Source: Tepidisphaera sp. (lineage in GTDB: Bacteria; Planctomycetota; Phycisphaerae; Phycisphaerales; UBA1924). Taken from it: a stretch of DNA of 64,000 bases. Positions within the stretch are counted from its first letter, which is position 1. Every line of letters starts with the position of its first letter. Below, one piece after another: positions 18,612 to 26,847 of the stretch. The notes below the pieces were generated by a model. The model was given only the letters and a program-made list of their open reading frames with translations, was not told the origin of the DNA and did not search any database. A program made the translations under genes and the position numbers. The stretch is taken from the NCBI GenBank assembly GCA_016124375.1, contig WGNV01000010.1, forward strand, positions 62,001 through 126,000, given 5' to 3'.

Positions 18612-20849
18612 GTGACGCACCGTTCCGCCTTTGCGTGCTTCTCTTCCGTGGCCTCACCCGCGTTGCTGGCCCGGGCCGCGGTTCTGTCGCTGATGATGCT
18701 CTCCGGCTCGGCCTTTGGCCAGGCCGCGGCTCCTGACGCCGCGCAGAAAGAAGCGGACGCCAACGCGACGCACCTGATCCAGGACTTCGCCCACTACGTG
18801 AAGATCGCCAGCTTCGATGCTGCCGCCGGCACCGGCACGCAGTTCCTCGATCTGAAGCTCGCCCCGACCAAGCTGGTCGACATCATCGAGAAGAGCGGGG
18901 ATCAGCAGAAGATCAACGACGCGCTGCAGATCGCCGCCCGTCGCCCCGAGCTTGCCGACATCGCCGGCAAGATCATGAAGGCCTTCGAAGACGGCAAGCT
19001 GCAGCGGGCCCGCGACCCCAAGGAGATCGCCAAGGCGATCGAGGACCTGACGGGCACGGTGCGCGGGCGCCTGCTCGCCCGGGAGCGCCTGCTGTTCGCC
19101 GGCGAATACGCCCTGCCCCAGTTGCTCGAGAACCTGCTCAAGAACGATAACGCCGCCCGCTCGGCCGAAGTCCAGCGGGTGCTGATCGACCTCGGTCGCC
19201 AGAGCGAGATCCCGCTGTCGGTGGCGATGATGAAAATGCCCGCGGCTCAGCAGGAGCGCGTGGCCAATGTGCTGGGGCTTATTCCCTGGAAGACCAGCCT
19301 GCCCTTCCTGAAGGACCTGTCCGAGACCACGCAGAACGACAACGTCAAGCAGGCCTGCCAGCGGGCGATCAACGCCCTGGGCGGCGCGTCGCAGAGCACG
19401 CAGGAGCTCTACCAGGCGTTGGCCGAGGACTACTACGCCGAGAAGGCCGAGAGCCTCAGCTTCCCGGGTGAGGAGTTCCAGCTTCTGTGGAGCTACGACC
19501 CCGGCACCGGCCTCAACGAGATCGCCATCCGGACCGAGGTGTACAACGAGGCCATGGCCATGCGTCTGGACGAGCGGGCCATGGAGATCGAGCAGGGCAA
19601 CGGCGGCGTGTCGCCCCAGGCCCTGGCGCTGTGGATCGCGGCCAACTTCTCCCGCGAGATCGACACCCCCAAGGGATACATCAACCCCGTTTATCCGCTG
19701 CCGGGCCTGGCCGCCAACGGCGCCAAGCCCCGTCGCACGGCTGACTACTTCGCCGCCGCCGCGGGTGGGGGCGTCGCGCAGCTGGTGCTGGCCCGGGCGC
19801 TCGACGCTCGAGACACCCCGCTGGCCCGCAAGGCCCTGCACATCGTGGAAGAGACCGCGGGCGGGCGTGCCATCCAGCCCGATGGCGAGCGGACCCCGCT
19901 GGTGGACGCGCTGACCTACCCCGACCGTCGCGTGCAGACCGAGGCCGCCCTGGCCATCGGCATCAGCCAGCCGCAGGAGACCTTCTCCGGCGCCGAACGC
20001 GTGGTTCCCACGCTTGCCTCGGGTCTGAAGGGCAGCACGGCCCAGTACGCCGTCGTGATCGGCGGTAACACCGAGAACTACCAGGTTGCCCGGCGTTCGC
20101 TGGAGAAGCTCGGTTACTCCGTGCTTCCGCACGGCGACCACCTGGCCGACATCGCCACCCTGGTGGCCGAGGCCCCCAGCATCGACTTCGTGATGGTGCT
20201 TGGCCAGAACTCGGAAAAGTTGCCCCCGGTGGTCGACGAGATTCGCGGCACCATCAAGACCGCCGCGAGCCCCGTGCTGGCCATGACCGGTCCCGAGTCG
20301 TACTCCGAACTGCGGCACCGCTACGACGGGACGCAGGGCGTCGGGGTGCGCCAGGTCGGCATCAGCGAAGACCAGACGGAGAAGGCGATTACCGACCTGG
20401 CGATCGCCACGACGGGCGGGCCGATCTCGGCGGGCGAAGCCGCCGACTACGCCAAGCGGTGCCTGGCGGCTCTGCGTGACCTCGCGGTGTCGGGGAACCA
20501 GGTGCTGAACGTGGGCGACGCGGCGACCACGCTGATCGGTGCCCTGAGCGAGAAGAACGCGGATGTCTCGGGCATCTGCGAGGTGCTCAGCCGCATCGAC
20601 CAGGACCGGGCCCAGCGTGCCGTGCTGGACGCGGCCATGAAGTCGGGCGGTGCGGACCGGGTCGCGCTGCTGGGCAAGGTGGCAGACTCGGCCAAGCGGT
20701 TCGGCAACAAGTTGGAGGCTCGCCAGGTCGCGGGGGTGCTTGACCTCGCCGCCAAGGGCGACGAGGCGGAGGCGACTGCGGCGGCGGCGCTGCTGGGCGC
20801 GCTGCAGGTGCCCAACAACGAGCTGATGCCGCTGATCTTGAGCAAGTAA
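18612..20849 (+). CDS. Secreted HEAT-like repeat protein with degenerate receiver-like domain
   Basis: 745 residues from the GTG at 18612, six bases after AGGAG. A signal peptide ('AVLSLMMLSGSAFG') is followed by an all-helical region to about residue 470 with HEAT-like features ('ALPQLLENLLKND', 'ALGGASQ', 'PLVDALTYPDRRVQTEAALAIG'). Residues ~476-600 look like a receiver fold ('AVVIGGNTENYQVARRSLEKLGYSVL', 'DFVMVLGQ', 'SPVLAMTG') but lack the acidic pair, the phospho-Asp and the Lys. The C-terminus returns to helices. A strong terminator follows, then the pseudopilin cluster. Function unknown; a periplasmic scaffold is my inference. Confidence 0.82.
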   Translation: MTHRSAFACFSSVASPALLARAAVLSLMMLSGSAFGQAAAPDAAQKEADANATHLIQDFAHYVKIASFDAAAGTGTQFLDLKLAPTKLVDIIEKSGDQQKINDALQIAARRPELADIAGKIMKAFEDGKLQRARDPKEIAKAIEDLTGTVRGRLLARERLLFAGEYALPQLLENLLKNDNAARSAEVQRVLIDLGRQSEIPLSVAMMKMPAAQQERVANVLGLIPWKTSLPFLKDLSETTQNDNVKQACQRAINALGGASQSTQELYQALAEDYYAEKAESLSFPGEEFQLLWSYDPGTGLNEIAIRTEVYNEAMAMRLDERAMEIEQGNGGVSPQALALWIAANFSREIDTPKGYINPVYPLPGLAANGAKPRRTADYFAAAAGGGVAQLVLARALDARDTPLARKALHIVEETAGGRAIQPDGERTPLVDALTYPDRRVQTEAALAIGISQPQETFSGAERVVPTLASGLKGSTAQYAVVIGGNTENYQVARRSLEKLGYSVLPHGDHLADIATLVAEAPSIDFVMVLGQNSEKLPPVVDEIRGTIKTAASPVLAMTGPESYSELRHRYDGTQGVGVRQVGISEDQTEKAITDLAIATTGGPISAGEAADYAKRCLAALRDLAVSGNQVLNVGDAATTLIGALSEKNADVSGICEVLSRIDQDRAQRAVLDAAMKSGGADRVALLGKVADSAKRFGNKLEARQVAGVLDLAAKGDEAEATAAAALLGALQVPNNELMPLILSK

Positions 20850-20884
20850 GCGCCAGCTCGGAATCTACGCCCAGGCCGAAAAAG

Positions 20885-20924
20885 AGCCCGCGACGCGAAC
20901 CATTCGCGTCGCGGCTTTGTTTTT
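20885..20924 (+). terminator. Intrinsic terminator after HEAT-like gene
   Basis: CCGCGACGCGAA pairs with TTCGCGTCGCGG (12 bp, three-base loop), followed by CTTTGTTTTT. It is placed 36 bp after the stop codon. Confidence 0.92.
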
Positions 20925-21275
20925 GGCCGGGGTGGTCTTCAGGCCCGTTTGGGATTGCCGTGCCGCCGGTTGCGGCTTTCGCGCAAGGGGCCCGGCTTCT
21001 CGGACACCCTGGTTTCCATAAAAGCGTCGGTCGTTGCGTTGTGGAAACGTTGCGGCTGGGCGCTCTCGGCGCGGGCGTTACAGGCGGCGCGGGCGCCCGG
21101 CGGAGATCGTGCCGCGGCTGAACGAAGCCGGCGCGAAGGCCGATCCACTTGCACCGAATGTGCCCGCGTGTGTGGGCGTCGGCGCCTCGGGGTTCCGGAG
21201 GAGGATCCCTTGGGCAGAGCTTCGAGGCGTGGTCGCTCTCGAGTGGTCGGAATCCAATTGGAAGGAGTTGTAAGC
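20925..21275. other. Leader region of the pseudopilin cluster, no gene
   Basis: About 350 bp between the terminator and the first pseudopilin ATG. The track ORF from 20949 simply runs into the pseudopilin frame; its extension is Arg-rich and lacks a ribosome site. It presumably holds the promoter of the cluster, which I cannot pinpoint. Confidence 0.5.
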
Positions 21276-21707
21276 ATGCGCAACCGGATGAAGAAGGCCT
21301 TTACGCTCGTTGAAATTCTGATCGTGGTCGTGATCCTGGGCATCTTGGCCGCCATCGTGGTGCCCCAGTTCACCAACGCGACCGAGGATGCTCAGGCTGG
21401 TAACCTCAAGACTCAGCTCTCGAGCCTCCAGAACCAGATCGAGCTGTACAAGGCGCGTACGAACGCCTATCCCGACCTGGCCACGACCGGTTGGGACCTG
21501 CTGATCGACCCCAACGGCGACGGCAACTTCGACGACGGCTACATCAAGGAAGCCCCGAAGAACCCCGCGGCCCCCTCGGGCGTGCAGACCACCATCGGCA
21601 CCGCGCACGCGGCGACCTGCGGCTGGGTCTACGACTCGACGACCGGCAAGCTCGAGGCGACCTACTTCGATGCCTCGACCGGCAAGATCACTCCCGGCAC
21701 TCCGTGA
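21276..21707 (+). CDS. Type II secretion GspG-like pseudopilin
   Basis: 143 residues from the ATG at 21276, eight bases after GAAGGAG. The class III prepilin signal is 'RNRMKKA|FTLVEILIVVVILGILAAIVVPQF', with Glu at +5 after cleavage by the prepilin peptidase. The C-terminal half carries a GspG-like pattern ('LYKARTNAYPDLATTGWDLL', 'YIKEAPKNP', 'GWVYDSTTGKL'). GspG is the major pseudopilin of type II secretion and builds the periplasmic pseudopilus. A second GspG-like gene follows after 118 bp. The cleavage position has Ala instead of the usual Gly at -1. Confidence 0.9.
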   Translation: MRNRMKKAFTLVEILIVVVILGILAAIVVPQFTNATEDAQAGNLKTQLSSLQNQIELYKARTNAYPDLATTGWDLLIDPNGDGNFDDGYIKEAPKNPAAPSGVQTTIGTAHAATCGWVYDSTTGKLEATYFDASTGKITPGTP

Positions 21708-21825
21708 GTGGGCTGATCTGAATCGAACCAACTGTGCGACGGGGGCCTAGCGGTCCCCATCGCGCTATTCACGAACGTCGGCCCGGTGCGTGTCGGCTGG
21801 GTCGGGCCGGGAGGGAAGGACAACG

Positions 21826-22263
21826 ATGACCAAGCTCCGCTCACGACGATTCCGCGCTTTCACGCTGGTCGAGATCCTGATCGTCGTCGTCATTCTCGGA
21901 ATCCTGGCGGCGATCGTCACCCCGCAGTTCAGCTCCGCCACCGAAGAGGCCCAGAAGACCAGCACCTACGACCAGTTGCTCAAGGTTCGGGCCGCGATCG
22001 GGGTCTACTACGTCCGCAACGGCAACACGCTGCCCAACATCACTGCGGGCGACGGCACCTGGGGCCCGCTGATGGCGGACGACTACATGCGCGAGCCCCC
22101 GCCCAACCCCTATGTGGGCGGGGCGGGCAAAACCGTGATCGTGCTGGGCACCGGGCCGGACACCACCTTCCAGACGACGCACGGCTGGATCTACAACGAC
22201 ACGACGGGCGACCTGTGGGCGGGCGGGTTTGACGCCAATGACCAGCCGCTGCCCAGGCCATGA
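21826..22263 (+). CDS. Second GspG-like pseudopilin
   Basis: 145 residues from the ATG at 21826, preceded by GGGAAGGA. The prepilin signal 'RRFRA|FTLVEILIVVVILGILAAIV' is nearly the same as in the previous gene, again with Ala before the cleavage point and Glu at +5. The rest has diverged ('YDQLLKVRAAIGVYYVRNGNTLP', 'YMREPPPNPYVGG', 'GWIYNDTTGDLW') while keeping the same architecture. The pair looks like an old tandem duplication. It could be a minor pseudopilin partner of its neighbour. Confidence 0.9.
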   Translation: MTKLRSRRFRAFTLVEILIVVVILGILAAIVTPQFSSATEEAQKTSTYDQLLKVRAAIGVYYVRNGNTLPNITAGDGTWGPLMADDYMREPPPNPYVGGAGKTVIVLGTGPDTTFQTTHGWIYNDTTGDLWAGGFDANDQPLPRP

Positions 22264-22379
22264 GTGGGGGGGGCGAGGTCAGATAACGCAAAGGCGCGTG
22301 GATCGCGGCTTTCGGACCGGTGGAACTGATCGAAGGGCTTGGGTGAGCCGATGAAATCGGGGATCCCAAGGAGCAACCA

Positions 22380-22799
22380 ATGAGCACCCCCACGCCCGCC
22401 ACGACCCAGACCGGTCGCACGTACACGAACCTGGCCCTCACCGTCATCGCCGGTCTGCTGGCGATCAATGTGCTGGATCGCGCCCGCCCGAGCTCGATGG
22501 AGAGCGTGGCGCTGGCGCAGCCGACGACGGTTCGGAATGTTCCGGGCGCGACGCCATCAAGTCAGGTGACGCCGGTGAATGAGGACGACACCAACGGGCG
22601 CACGAACGCGGCCGAGCAGCGCAAGCAGATCATCAACGAGCTGCGGGCGCTGGGCACGCGCATGGACCGCATGGAAGGCGTGATGCGCAGCGGGCTGAGC
22701 GTGAAGGTGACGGAGCTGCCCCCGGGCTTTGGGGCGGAAAAGAGCGGCAAGGGCGAGCGGAGCGAGAAGCCCGCCCCGCCGGCCGCGAGCAAGAACTGA
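22380..22799 (+). CDS. Small single-TM protein in pseudopilin cluster
   Basis: 139 residues; the ATG at 22380 follows AAGGAGC. One TM or uncleaved signal segment ('LALTVIAGLLAINVLD') comes after a Thr/Pro-rich start. Then there is a Pro/Asn linker, a predicted amphipathic helix ('RKQIINELRALGTRMDRMEGVM') and a Lys/Pro-rich tail. I do not recognise the family. Its position between pseudopilin genes suggests a secretion-system accessory role. Confidence 0.7.
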   Translation: MSTPTPATTQTGRTYTNLALTVIAGLLAINVLDRARPSSMESVALAQPTTVRNVPGATPSSQVTPVNEDDTNGRTNAAEQRKQIINELRALGTRMDRMEGVMRSGLSVKVTELPPGFGAEKSGKGERSEKPAPPAASKN

Positions 22800-22843
22800 G
22801 CGAGATCGGACGCAGCGAGGCGGGGAAGCAGGGAGGAACGGAC

Positions 22844-23374
22844 ATGCGCGCCAGGACACGGGGTTACACGCTCGTGGAGATGCTGATCGTGATCACGATC
22901 CTGGGCATCGCCGCGGCGATGGCGATCCCATCGTTCGGGTCGGTGGGGGTGCTGCGCGTGCAAGGCGCGGTGCGGACCATCGTGGCGGACATCACGGTGG
23001 CGCAGAGCGATGCGGTGGCGCTGCAGAAGGGGCGCGGCATCGTGTTCGCCAACAACAACAACGACCCTCGCTACACCATCGCCGAGGTGAACGGCAATCA
23101 GCTGGACACCGAGTTGGATCGCCTGACGGTGCGGCACATCGGTGGCGATGAGTACGGCAACACGACGATCACGGCGATCAACTTCCCGAACAACACGCTG
23201 GTGTTTGATGAGCTGGGCGGGCCGGTGGATGCGCCGGGCAGCAGCACGCCTTCTGCGGCGGGGTACATCGACATCACCGGCTCGAACCAGAGTTATCGAA
23301 TCAATGTGGACGCGTATACCGGGCGGGTGCAGGTGACGATCCCGCCGGTGCAGCAGCCCGTCCCCAACCCCTGA
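22844..23374 (+). CDS. GspH/FimT-family pseudopilin
   Basis: 176 residues; GGGAGGAACGGAC precedes the ATG. The prepilin signal 'RARTRG|YTLVEMLIVITILGIAAAMAIPSF' has the classical Gly before the cleavage and Glu at +5. The downstream domain has the GspH/FimT pattern: 'VRTIVADITVAQSDAVALQKG' followed by a beta-sandwich ('RYTIAEVNGN', 'TLVFDELGGP', 'YRINVDAYTGRV'). GspH-type minor pseudopilins prime pseudopilus assembly. It lies 44 bp downstream of the small TM gene, consistent with one operon. Confidence 0.9.
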   Translation: MRARTRGYTLVEMLIVITILGIAAAMAIPSFGSVGVLRVQGAVRTIVADITVAQSDAVALQKGRGIVFANNNNDPRYTIAEVNGNQLDTELDRLTVRHIGGDEYGNTTITAINFPNNTLVFDELGGPVDAPGSSTPSAAGYIDITGSNQSYRINVDAYTGRVQVTIPPVQQPVPNP

Positions 23375-23400
23375 GGCCCGGAAGGACGCGAGGAACACGA

Positions 23401-23646
23401 ATGAGCGCACCCCGCAAGAGTCTCGCGAATCGCTGGCCTTTGCTGGCGCTGGCCCTTGGCGGGCTGGCGCTGCTCATCTGGCTGAAGCTGCGGGTGATGA
23501 CAGGGGTCCCGCGCACGGCGTATGCCGACCCGAGTGAGGCGGAGAAGGCCAAGCAGGCGGTGACGCAGCCGCAGAGCAAGGCGCTGACGCCGGAAGACGC
23601 TGCGACGCTGGGGACGCTGTCATCCTCTGGTCCGGCGCCGCGCTGA
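23401..23646 (+). CDS. Small single-TM protein following GspH-like gene
   Basis: 81 residues, 26 bp after the GspH-like gene with GCGAGGAA upstream. A basic start ('MSAPRKSLANR') precedes one TM segment ('WPLLALALGGLALLIWLKL'), then a short polar tail rich in Ala, Lys and Gln. No family recognised. Its plan (TM plus polar tail) resembles the 139-residue protein two genes upstream. A role with the pseudopilus is inferred from location only. Confidence 0.65.
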   Translation: MSAPRKSLANRWPLLALALGGLALLIWLKLRVMTGVPRTAYADPSEAEKAKQAVTQPQSKALTPEDAATLGTLSSSGPAPR

Positions 23647-23708
23647 GGCGGGGATGCACGGAGCATGATGAAGGCGGACGGGCGAGCCGGCGCGGGTGAC
23701 GCGGTGGG

Positions 23709-25136
23709 ATGGCCGCGCGATATCATGCGAAGGTGACCAGCGCCGCCCGGCCATACACGTCTGATTTCAGCATCGAGTTCGAGGCCGAGACGCAGCGTCT
23801 TTTGCGTCGTCGGTTTCTGTGGTTTTCGGGGATTCTGTCGGCGTTCAAGGGTGCGGTGCTGGTGCTGGGCGTCGTGCTGCTGGTGCACGGGCTGCGCACC
23901 CCGCCCCCGGGCGCTGAGCACCCGCCCGCGCCGGAGCGGGAGCCGCTGGGCCTGGCGCTGCAGGCGCTGTCGCTGGGCGTGTATCTGACGTGTTTCTGGC
24001 GGGCCCGGCGGGGGATTGATCGGGGCGAGGCGCTGCTGCGCCTGACCTATTTCCTGGTGGTGGCCGACGGGGTGCTGAGCATCGCGACGCCATACATGGG
24101 GGTGCGCCCGTCGCTGGGGCTGATCGGGGTGATGCTCATTCACTTCGGGGCGAGTTGCTTTCTGCCCTGGACGCCGGTGCAGGCGGCGCGGCCTTTGGTG
24201 CCGCTGCTGCTGGTGAGCACGCTCTTGGCGCTTTCGCCGATCGACACCAGCGACTTCGGGACGCGGATCGAGGTGATCGCGCTGTCGCCCCTGGTGGGGG
24301 CGCCGGGGCTGCTGATGTGCTGGCTGAGGCACAGCCAGCGGGTGAAGCAGGCGACGTTCCGGTTCCTGGAGCGGCGCTACGGCGAAGTGCGGCGGGAGCT
24401 GATCGATGCGCGGCGCCTGCACGAGAGCTTGTTTCCGGCGCCGATCACGCGCGGGCGGGTGCGGGTGGCGTATGCGTACGCGCCGATGCAGCAGATCGGA
24501 GGGGATTTTCTGTTCGTGCACGGGGAAGCGGAGGATGGGCCGCTGGACGTGGTGGTGCTGGACGTGACCGGGCACGGGATCGCCGCGGCGTTGACCGTGA
24601 ACCGCATCTGGGGCGAGCTGCAGCGGATCTATGCGGAGCAGCCCGGCGTGGGCCCTGGGGAGGTGATGCGACTGCTGAACCGCTACGCGCATCTGACGCT
24701 GGCGCGGCACTCGGTGTACCTGACGGCGTTCTGCATGCGCGTCGACCCTGCGGGTGACCGGGTGGAATATTGCAGCGCCGGACACCCGCCGGCGTTCATC
24801 CGGGCGGCCAACGGCACGCTGCACGAACTCGAGTCAACGACGCTGGTGCTGGGCGTGTGCGCCGACAAGGATTTTCATCCCGAGCCCGGCTCGACGCGGC
24901 TGGGAGCGGGCGAGACGGTGATCGTGTACACCGACGGCGCGATCGAGGCGATGGGCATGGATGGGCGGTGCATGGGCATCGACGTCTTCCGGCGCGTCTT
25001 GGCGGGGATGCAGCGCCCGGAGATCGGCGGCTGGCCGGGGCGGGTGATCGAGGCGGTGGAGCATTATCGGGACGGGCCCCCGACCGACGACACCCTGGTG
25101 GTGGAGGTGAGCCGCCCGCTGGTGGCGGCGGATTAG
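23709..25136 (+). CDS. Membrane-anchored PP2C/SpoIIE-type serine phosphatase
   Basis: 475 residues. Several hydrophobic segments fill residues ~38-205 ('FLWFSGILSAFKGAVLVLGVVLLV', 'LGLIGVMLIHFGASCFL', 'LVPLLLVSTLLAL'). A linker helix leads to a C-terminal SpoIIE/PP2C_SIG domain: 'QQIGGDFLFV' and 'VVVLDVTGHGIAAAL' supply metal-binding Asp residues, and 'YCSAGHPPAFI', 'VIVYTDGAIEA' and 'PTDDTLVVEV' complete the set. Such enzymes dephosphorylate anti-sigma-antagonist proteins; no antagonist or anti-sigma factor is adjacent. It follows the pseudopilin cluster by 62 bp, but the link is unproven. The octamer repeat array starts four bases after its stop. Confidence 0.93.
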   Translation: MAARYHAKVTSAARPYTSDFSIEFEAETQRLLRRRFLWFSGILSAFKGAVLVLGVVLLVHGLRTPPPGAEHPPAPEREPLGLALQALSLGVYLTCFWRARRGIDRGEALLRLTYFLVVADGVLSIATPYMGVRPSLGLIGVMLIHFGASCFLPWTPVQAARPLVPLLLVSTLLALSPIDTSDFGTRIEVIALSPLVGAPGLLMCWLRHSQRVKQATFRFLERRYGEVRRELIDARRLHESLFPAPITRGRVRVAYAYAPMQQIGGDFLFVHGEAEDGPLDVVVLDVTGHGIAAALTVNRIWGELQRIYAEQPGVGPGEVMRLLNRYAHLTLARHSVYLTAFCMRVDPAGDRVEYCSAGHPPAFIRAANGTLHELESTTLVLGVCADKDFHPEPGSTRLGAGETVIVYTDGAIEAMGMDGRCMGIDVFRRVLAGMQRPEIGGWPGRVIEAVEHYRDGPPTDDTLVVEVSRPLVAAD

Positions 25137-25139
25137 GGC

Positions 25140-25302
25140 GGAAGAGCGAAGCGGCGAAGCGGCAAAGTGGTGTAGTAGCAAAGTGGTGTAGTGGCGAAGT
25201 GGCGGAGTGCAGCGCCAAGCACATGCTGCGCTACGATCGGGTGCTGGTGCGGATTTTTTTCCTTCACTTTGCCACTCCGCCACTTTGCCACTCTGCCACT
25301 TC
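25140..25302. repeat. Octamer (GTGGCAAA-type) inverted-repeat array, copy 1
   Basis: The left arm (25140-25209) is tandem AGCGGCGA/AGTGGCAA/AGTGGTGT units. The right arm (25253-25302) is TTTGCCAC/TCCGCCAC/TCTGCCAC units in reverse orientation. They are separated by about 43 bp of unique sequence containing the T-rich run TTTTTTTTCC. It starts four bases after the phosphatase stop codon and ends 37 bp before the SGNH hydrolase start. Confidence 0.9.
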
Positions 25303-25339
25303 CTGGCGCTCGACCCAGTCTGGAGAGGAGATTCTCACG

Positions 25340-26263
25340 ATGCGTTTCAAAATGCCGTTCGGGGCGTTGGTGGTCGCGATCGCCGGGTCGGCGGCGCTGG
25401 CTTCGAACTCCACGTACATCTCGCTGGGTGATTCGCTGGCCTTCGGGTTCACCACGCTCAGCGAGGGGCCGTTTCCGAACAACGGCGATCGGGGCTATGT
25501 GGGGCTGTACGCGGACTGGCTGGCGACGCAGCACGGCGGCGACCGGCCGAACGTGATCAACCTCGCGATCCCCGGCGAGTCGTCCGTGAGTTTTTTTGAC
25601 ACGACGCAGGCGTATCGGGCGGCCAACACCAACTACATCGGCGTGAACCTGAGCCAGTCGCAGCTGTTCCAGCAGACGGTGGCGGCCCAGACCGCGATGG
25701 GGCACAGCATCGACACGATCACCATTTCGATAGGCCCGGATGACTTTTTAGCGGTGGCGGACCAGCCGGACTTTTTGAACCTGCCCCCGACCCAGCAGTT
25801 GGCGATTCTGGGGCAGACGCTGGACACGCTGGCGACGAACTACGTGGCGATCGCGGCGGAGGCGAGGGCGGCGGCGCCGCTGGCGAACATCATCGTGGTG
25901 GGGGATTACAACCCGTATGCGATCCTGCCCCAAAGCCCGCTGTATCCGTTTGCGGGCGTGCTGATCGACAACATCAACCAGATCGGGCAGGCGGCGGCGG
26001 ACGGCGTGGGGGGGCGGTTTGTGGATACGAGCGCGGCGTTTGCCGGGCACGAAGCCGAGTACACGCACATTTTGGACGAGCCGTTTCCGAATGAGAACAT
26101 TCACCCGACGGCGCTGGGGTATCAGGTGATCGCGAACTTGATCATCGTGCCCGGGCCGGGGGGCGTCGGGGTGGCGGGCGCGATGGTGCTCGCCGGAATG
26201 CCGGGGGCGAGGAGGCGCAGGAGAGAAGCGGCAAAGTGGCAAAGTGGCGTAGTGGCAAAGTGA
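25340..26263 (+). CDS. Secreted SGNH/GDSL-type hydrolase with RRRR tail altered by repeat
   Basis: 307 residues from the ATG at 25340 (GGAGAGGAG ten bases upstream). A signal peptide is followed by an SGNH hydrolase: block I 'YISLGDSLAFGF' holds the nucleophile Ser, 'IAIPGESS' follows, block III is 'ISIGPDDF' (GPDD in place of GxND) and block V 'NIHPTALGYQV' has the catalytic His. The tail 'VPGPGGVGVAGAMVLAGMPGARRRRR' is PEP-CTERM-like. It is followed by ~11 extra residues ('EAAKWQSGVVAK') encoded by the octamer repeat, which also supplies the stop codon. The family comprises esterases and lipases; the substrate is unknown. Confidence 0.88.
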   Translation: MRFKMPFGALVVAIAGSAALASNSTYISLGDSLAFGFTTLSEGPFPNNGDRGYVGLYADWLATQHGGDRPNVINLAIPGESSVSFFDTTQAYRAANTNYIGVNLSQSQLFQQTVAAQTAMGHSIDTITISIGPDDFLAVADQPDFLNLPPTQQLAILGQTLDTLATNYVAIAAEARAAAPLANIIVVGDYNPYAILPQSPLYPFAGVLIDNINQIGQAAADGVGGRFVDTSAAFAGHEAEYTHILDEPFPNENIHPTALGYQVIANLIIVPGPGGVGVAGAMVLAGMPGARRRRREAAKWQSGVVAK

Positions 26264-26345
26264 AGGAAAGCTCGACAGCCATCCGCTCTCGCCCCAAGGC
26301 CGCTCGGTCACTCTGCCACTCTGCCACTCTGCCACTTTGCCATTT
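26229..26345. repeat. Octamer (GTGGCAAA-type) inverted-repeat array, copy 2
   Basis: The left arm GGCAAAGTGGCAAAGTGGCG... (26229-26263) forms the end of the SGNH gene. The right arm (26309-26345) is four TCTGCCAC/TTTGCCAT units in inverse orientation, ending eight bases from the stop of the convergent MazG-like gene. The spacer is about 45 bp. Confidence 0.9.
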
Positions 26346-26353
26346 CATCCCGC

Positions 26354-26662
26354 TCAGTCCTTCACGCCTTCGACGCCGCCTTGCTTGGTGTACTTGGCCA
26401 GGGCGGCTTCAAGGTCGACGCCGTTGATGTTGGCCAGGGTGGTGAGCCAAGCGATGACGTCGGCGAATTCTTCGTCGAGGTTGGCGCGTTCGGCGGGTGT
26501 AGGGGTCTTGCCGGGCGCGTTGTTTTGCAGGGCGGTGGCCAGTTCGCCAAGTTCTTCGACGAACCACATGAAGGTGCCCGGGGTGCCGCGGGCGGCGTCG
26601 GTCTTGTAGTAGCGGTTGCGAATGAGGGCCTGAAAGTCGCGGAAGGTGAGTGGGTTGGGCAT
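26354..26662 (-). CDS. MazG-like nucleotide pyrophosphohydrolase family protein
   Basis: 102 residues from the ATG at 26662; the longer ORF start adds an unlikely Pro-rich leader. The motif '[13 protein letters not shown]' gives the ExxE pair and '[27 protein letters not shown]' gives the second metal-binding helix with its D, matching the all-alpha NTP pyrophosphatase (MazG) fold. Enzymes of this type hydrolyse NTPs or non-canonical dNTPs to monophosphate and PPi. The length fits single-domain MazG-like proteins. It is convergent with the SGNH gene and divergent from rpsL. Confidence 0.85.
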   Translation of the reverse strand: MPNPLTFRDFQALIRNRYYKTDAARGTPGTFMWFVEELGELATALQNNAPGKTPTPAERANLDEEFADVIAWLTTLANINGVDLEAALAKYTKQGGVEGVKD

Positions 26663-26847
26663 GGGCGGAGGGTACTCTGGGCTGTCGGCGAGGGGGAGGC
26701 CGGGCTGTGGCGGGTGGCTTGTCCCGGCCCGGTTGGCTGCTACACTTCCCGCCCGGGACTTTTGGCTCCGGAGGGTGGGTTTGGGCCCGGAGTGTACCGA
26801 GCCGGAGTCTGCCAAGGTTCGCGTGTTTGGGATTGGGATTTTGCCGC

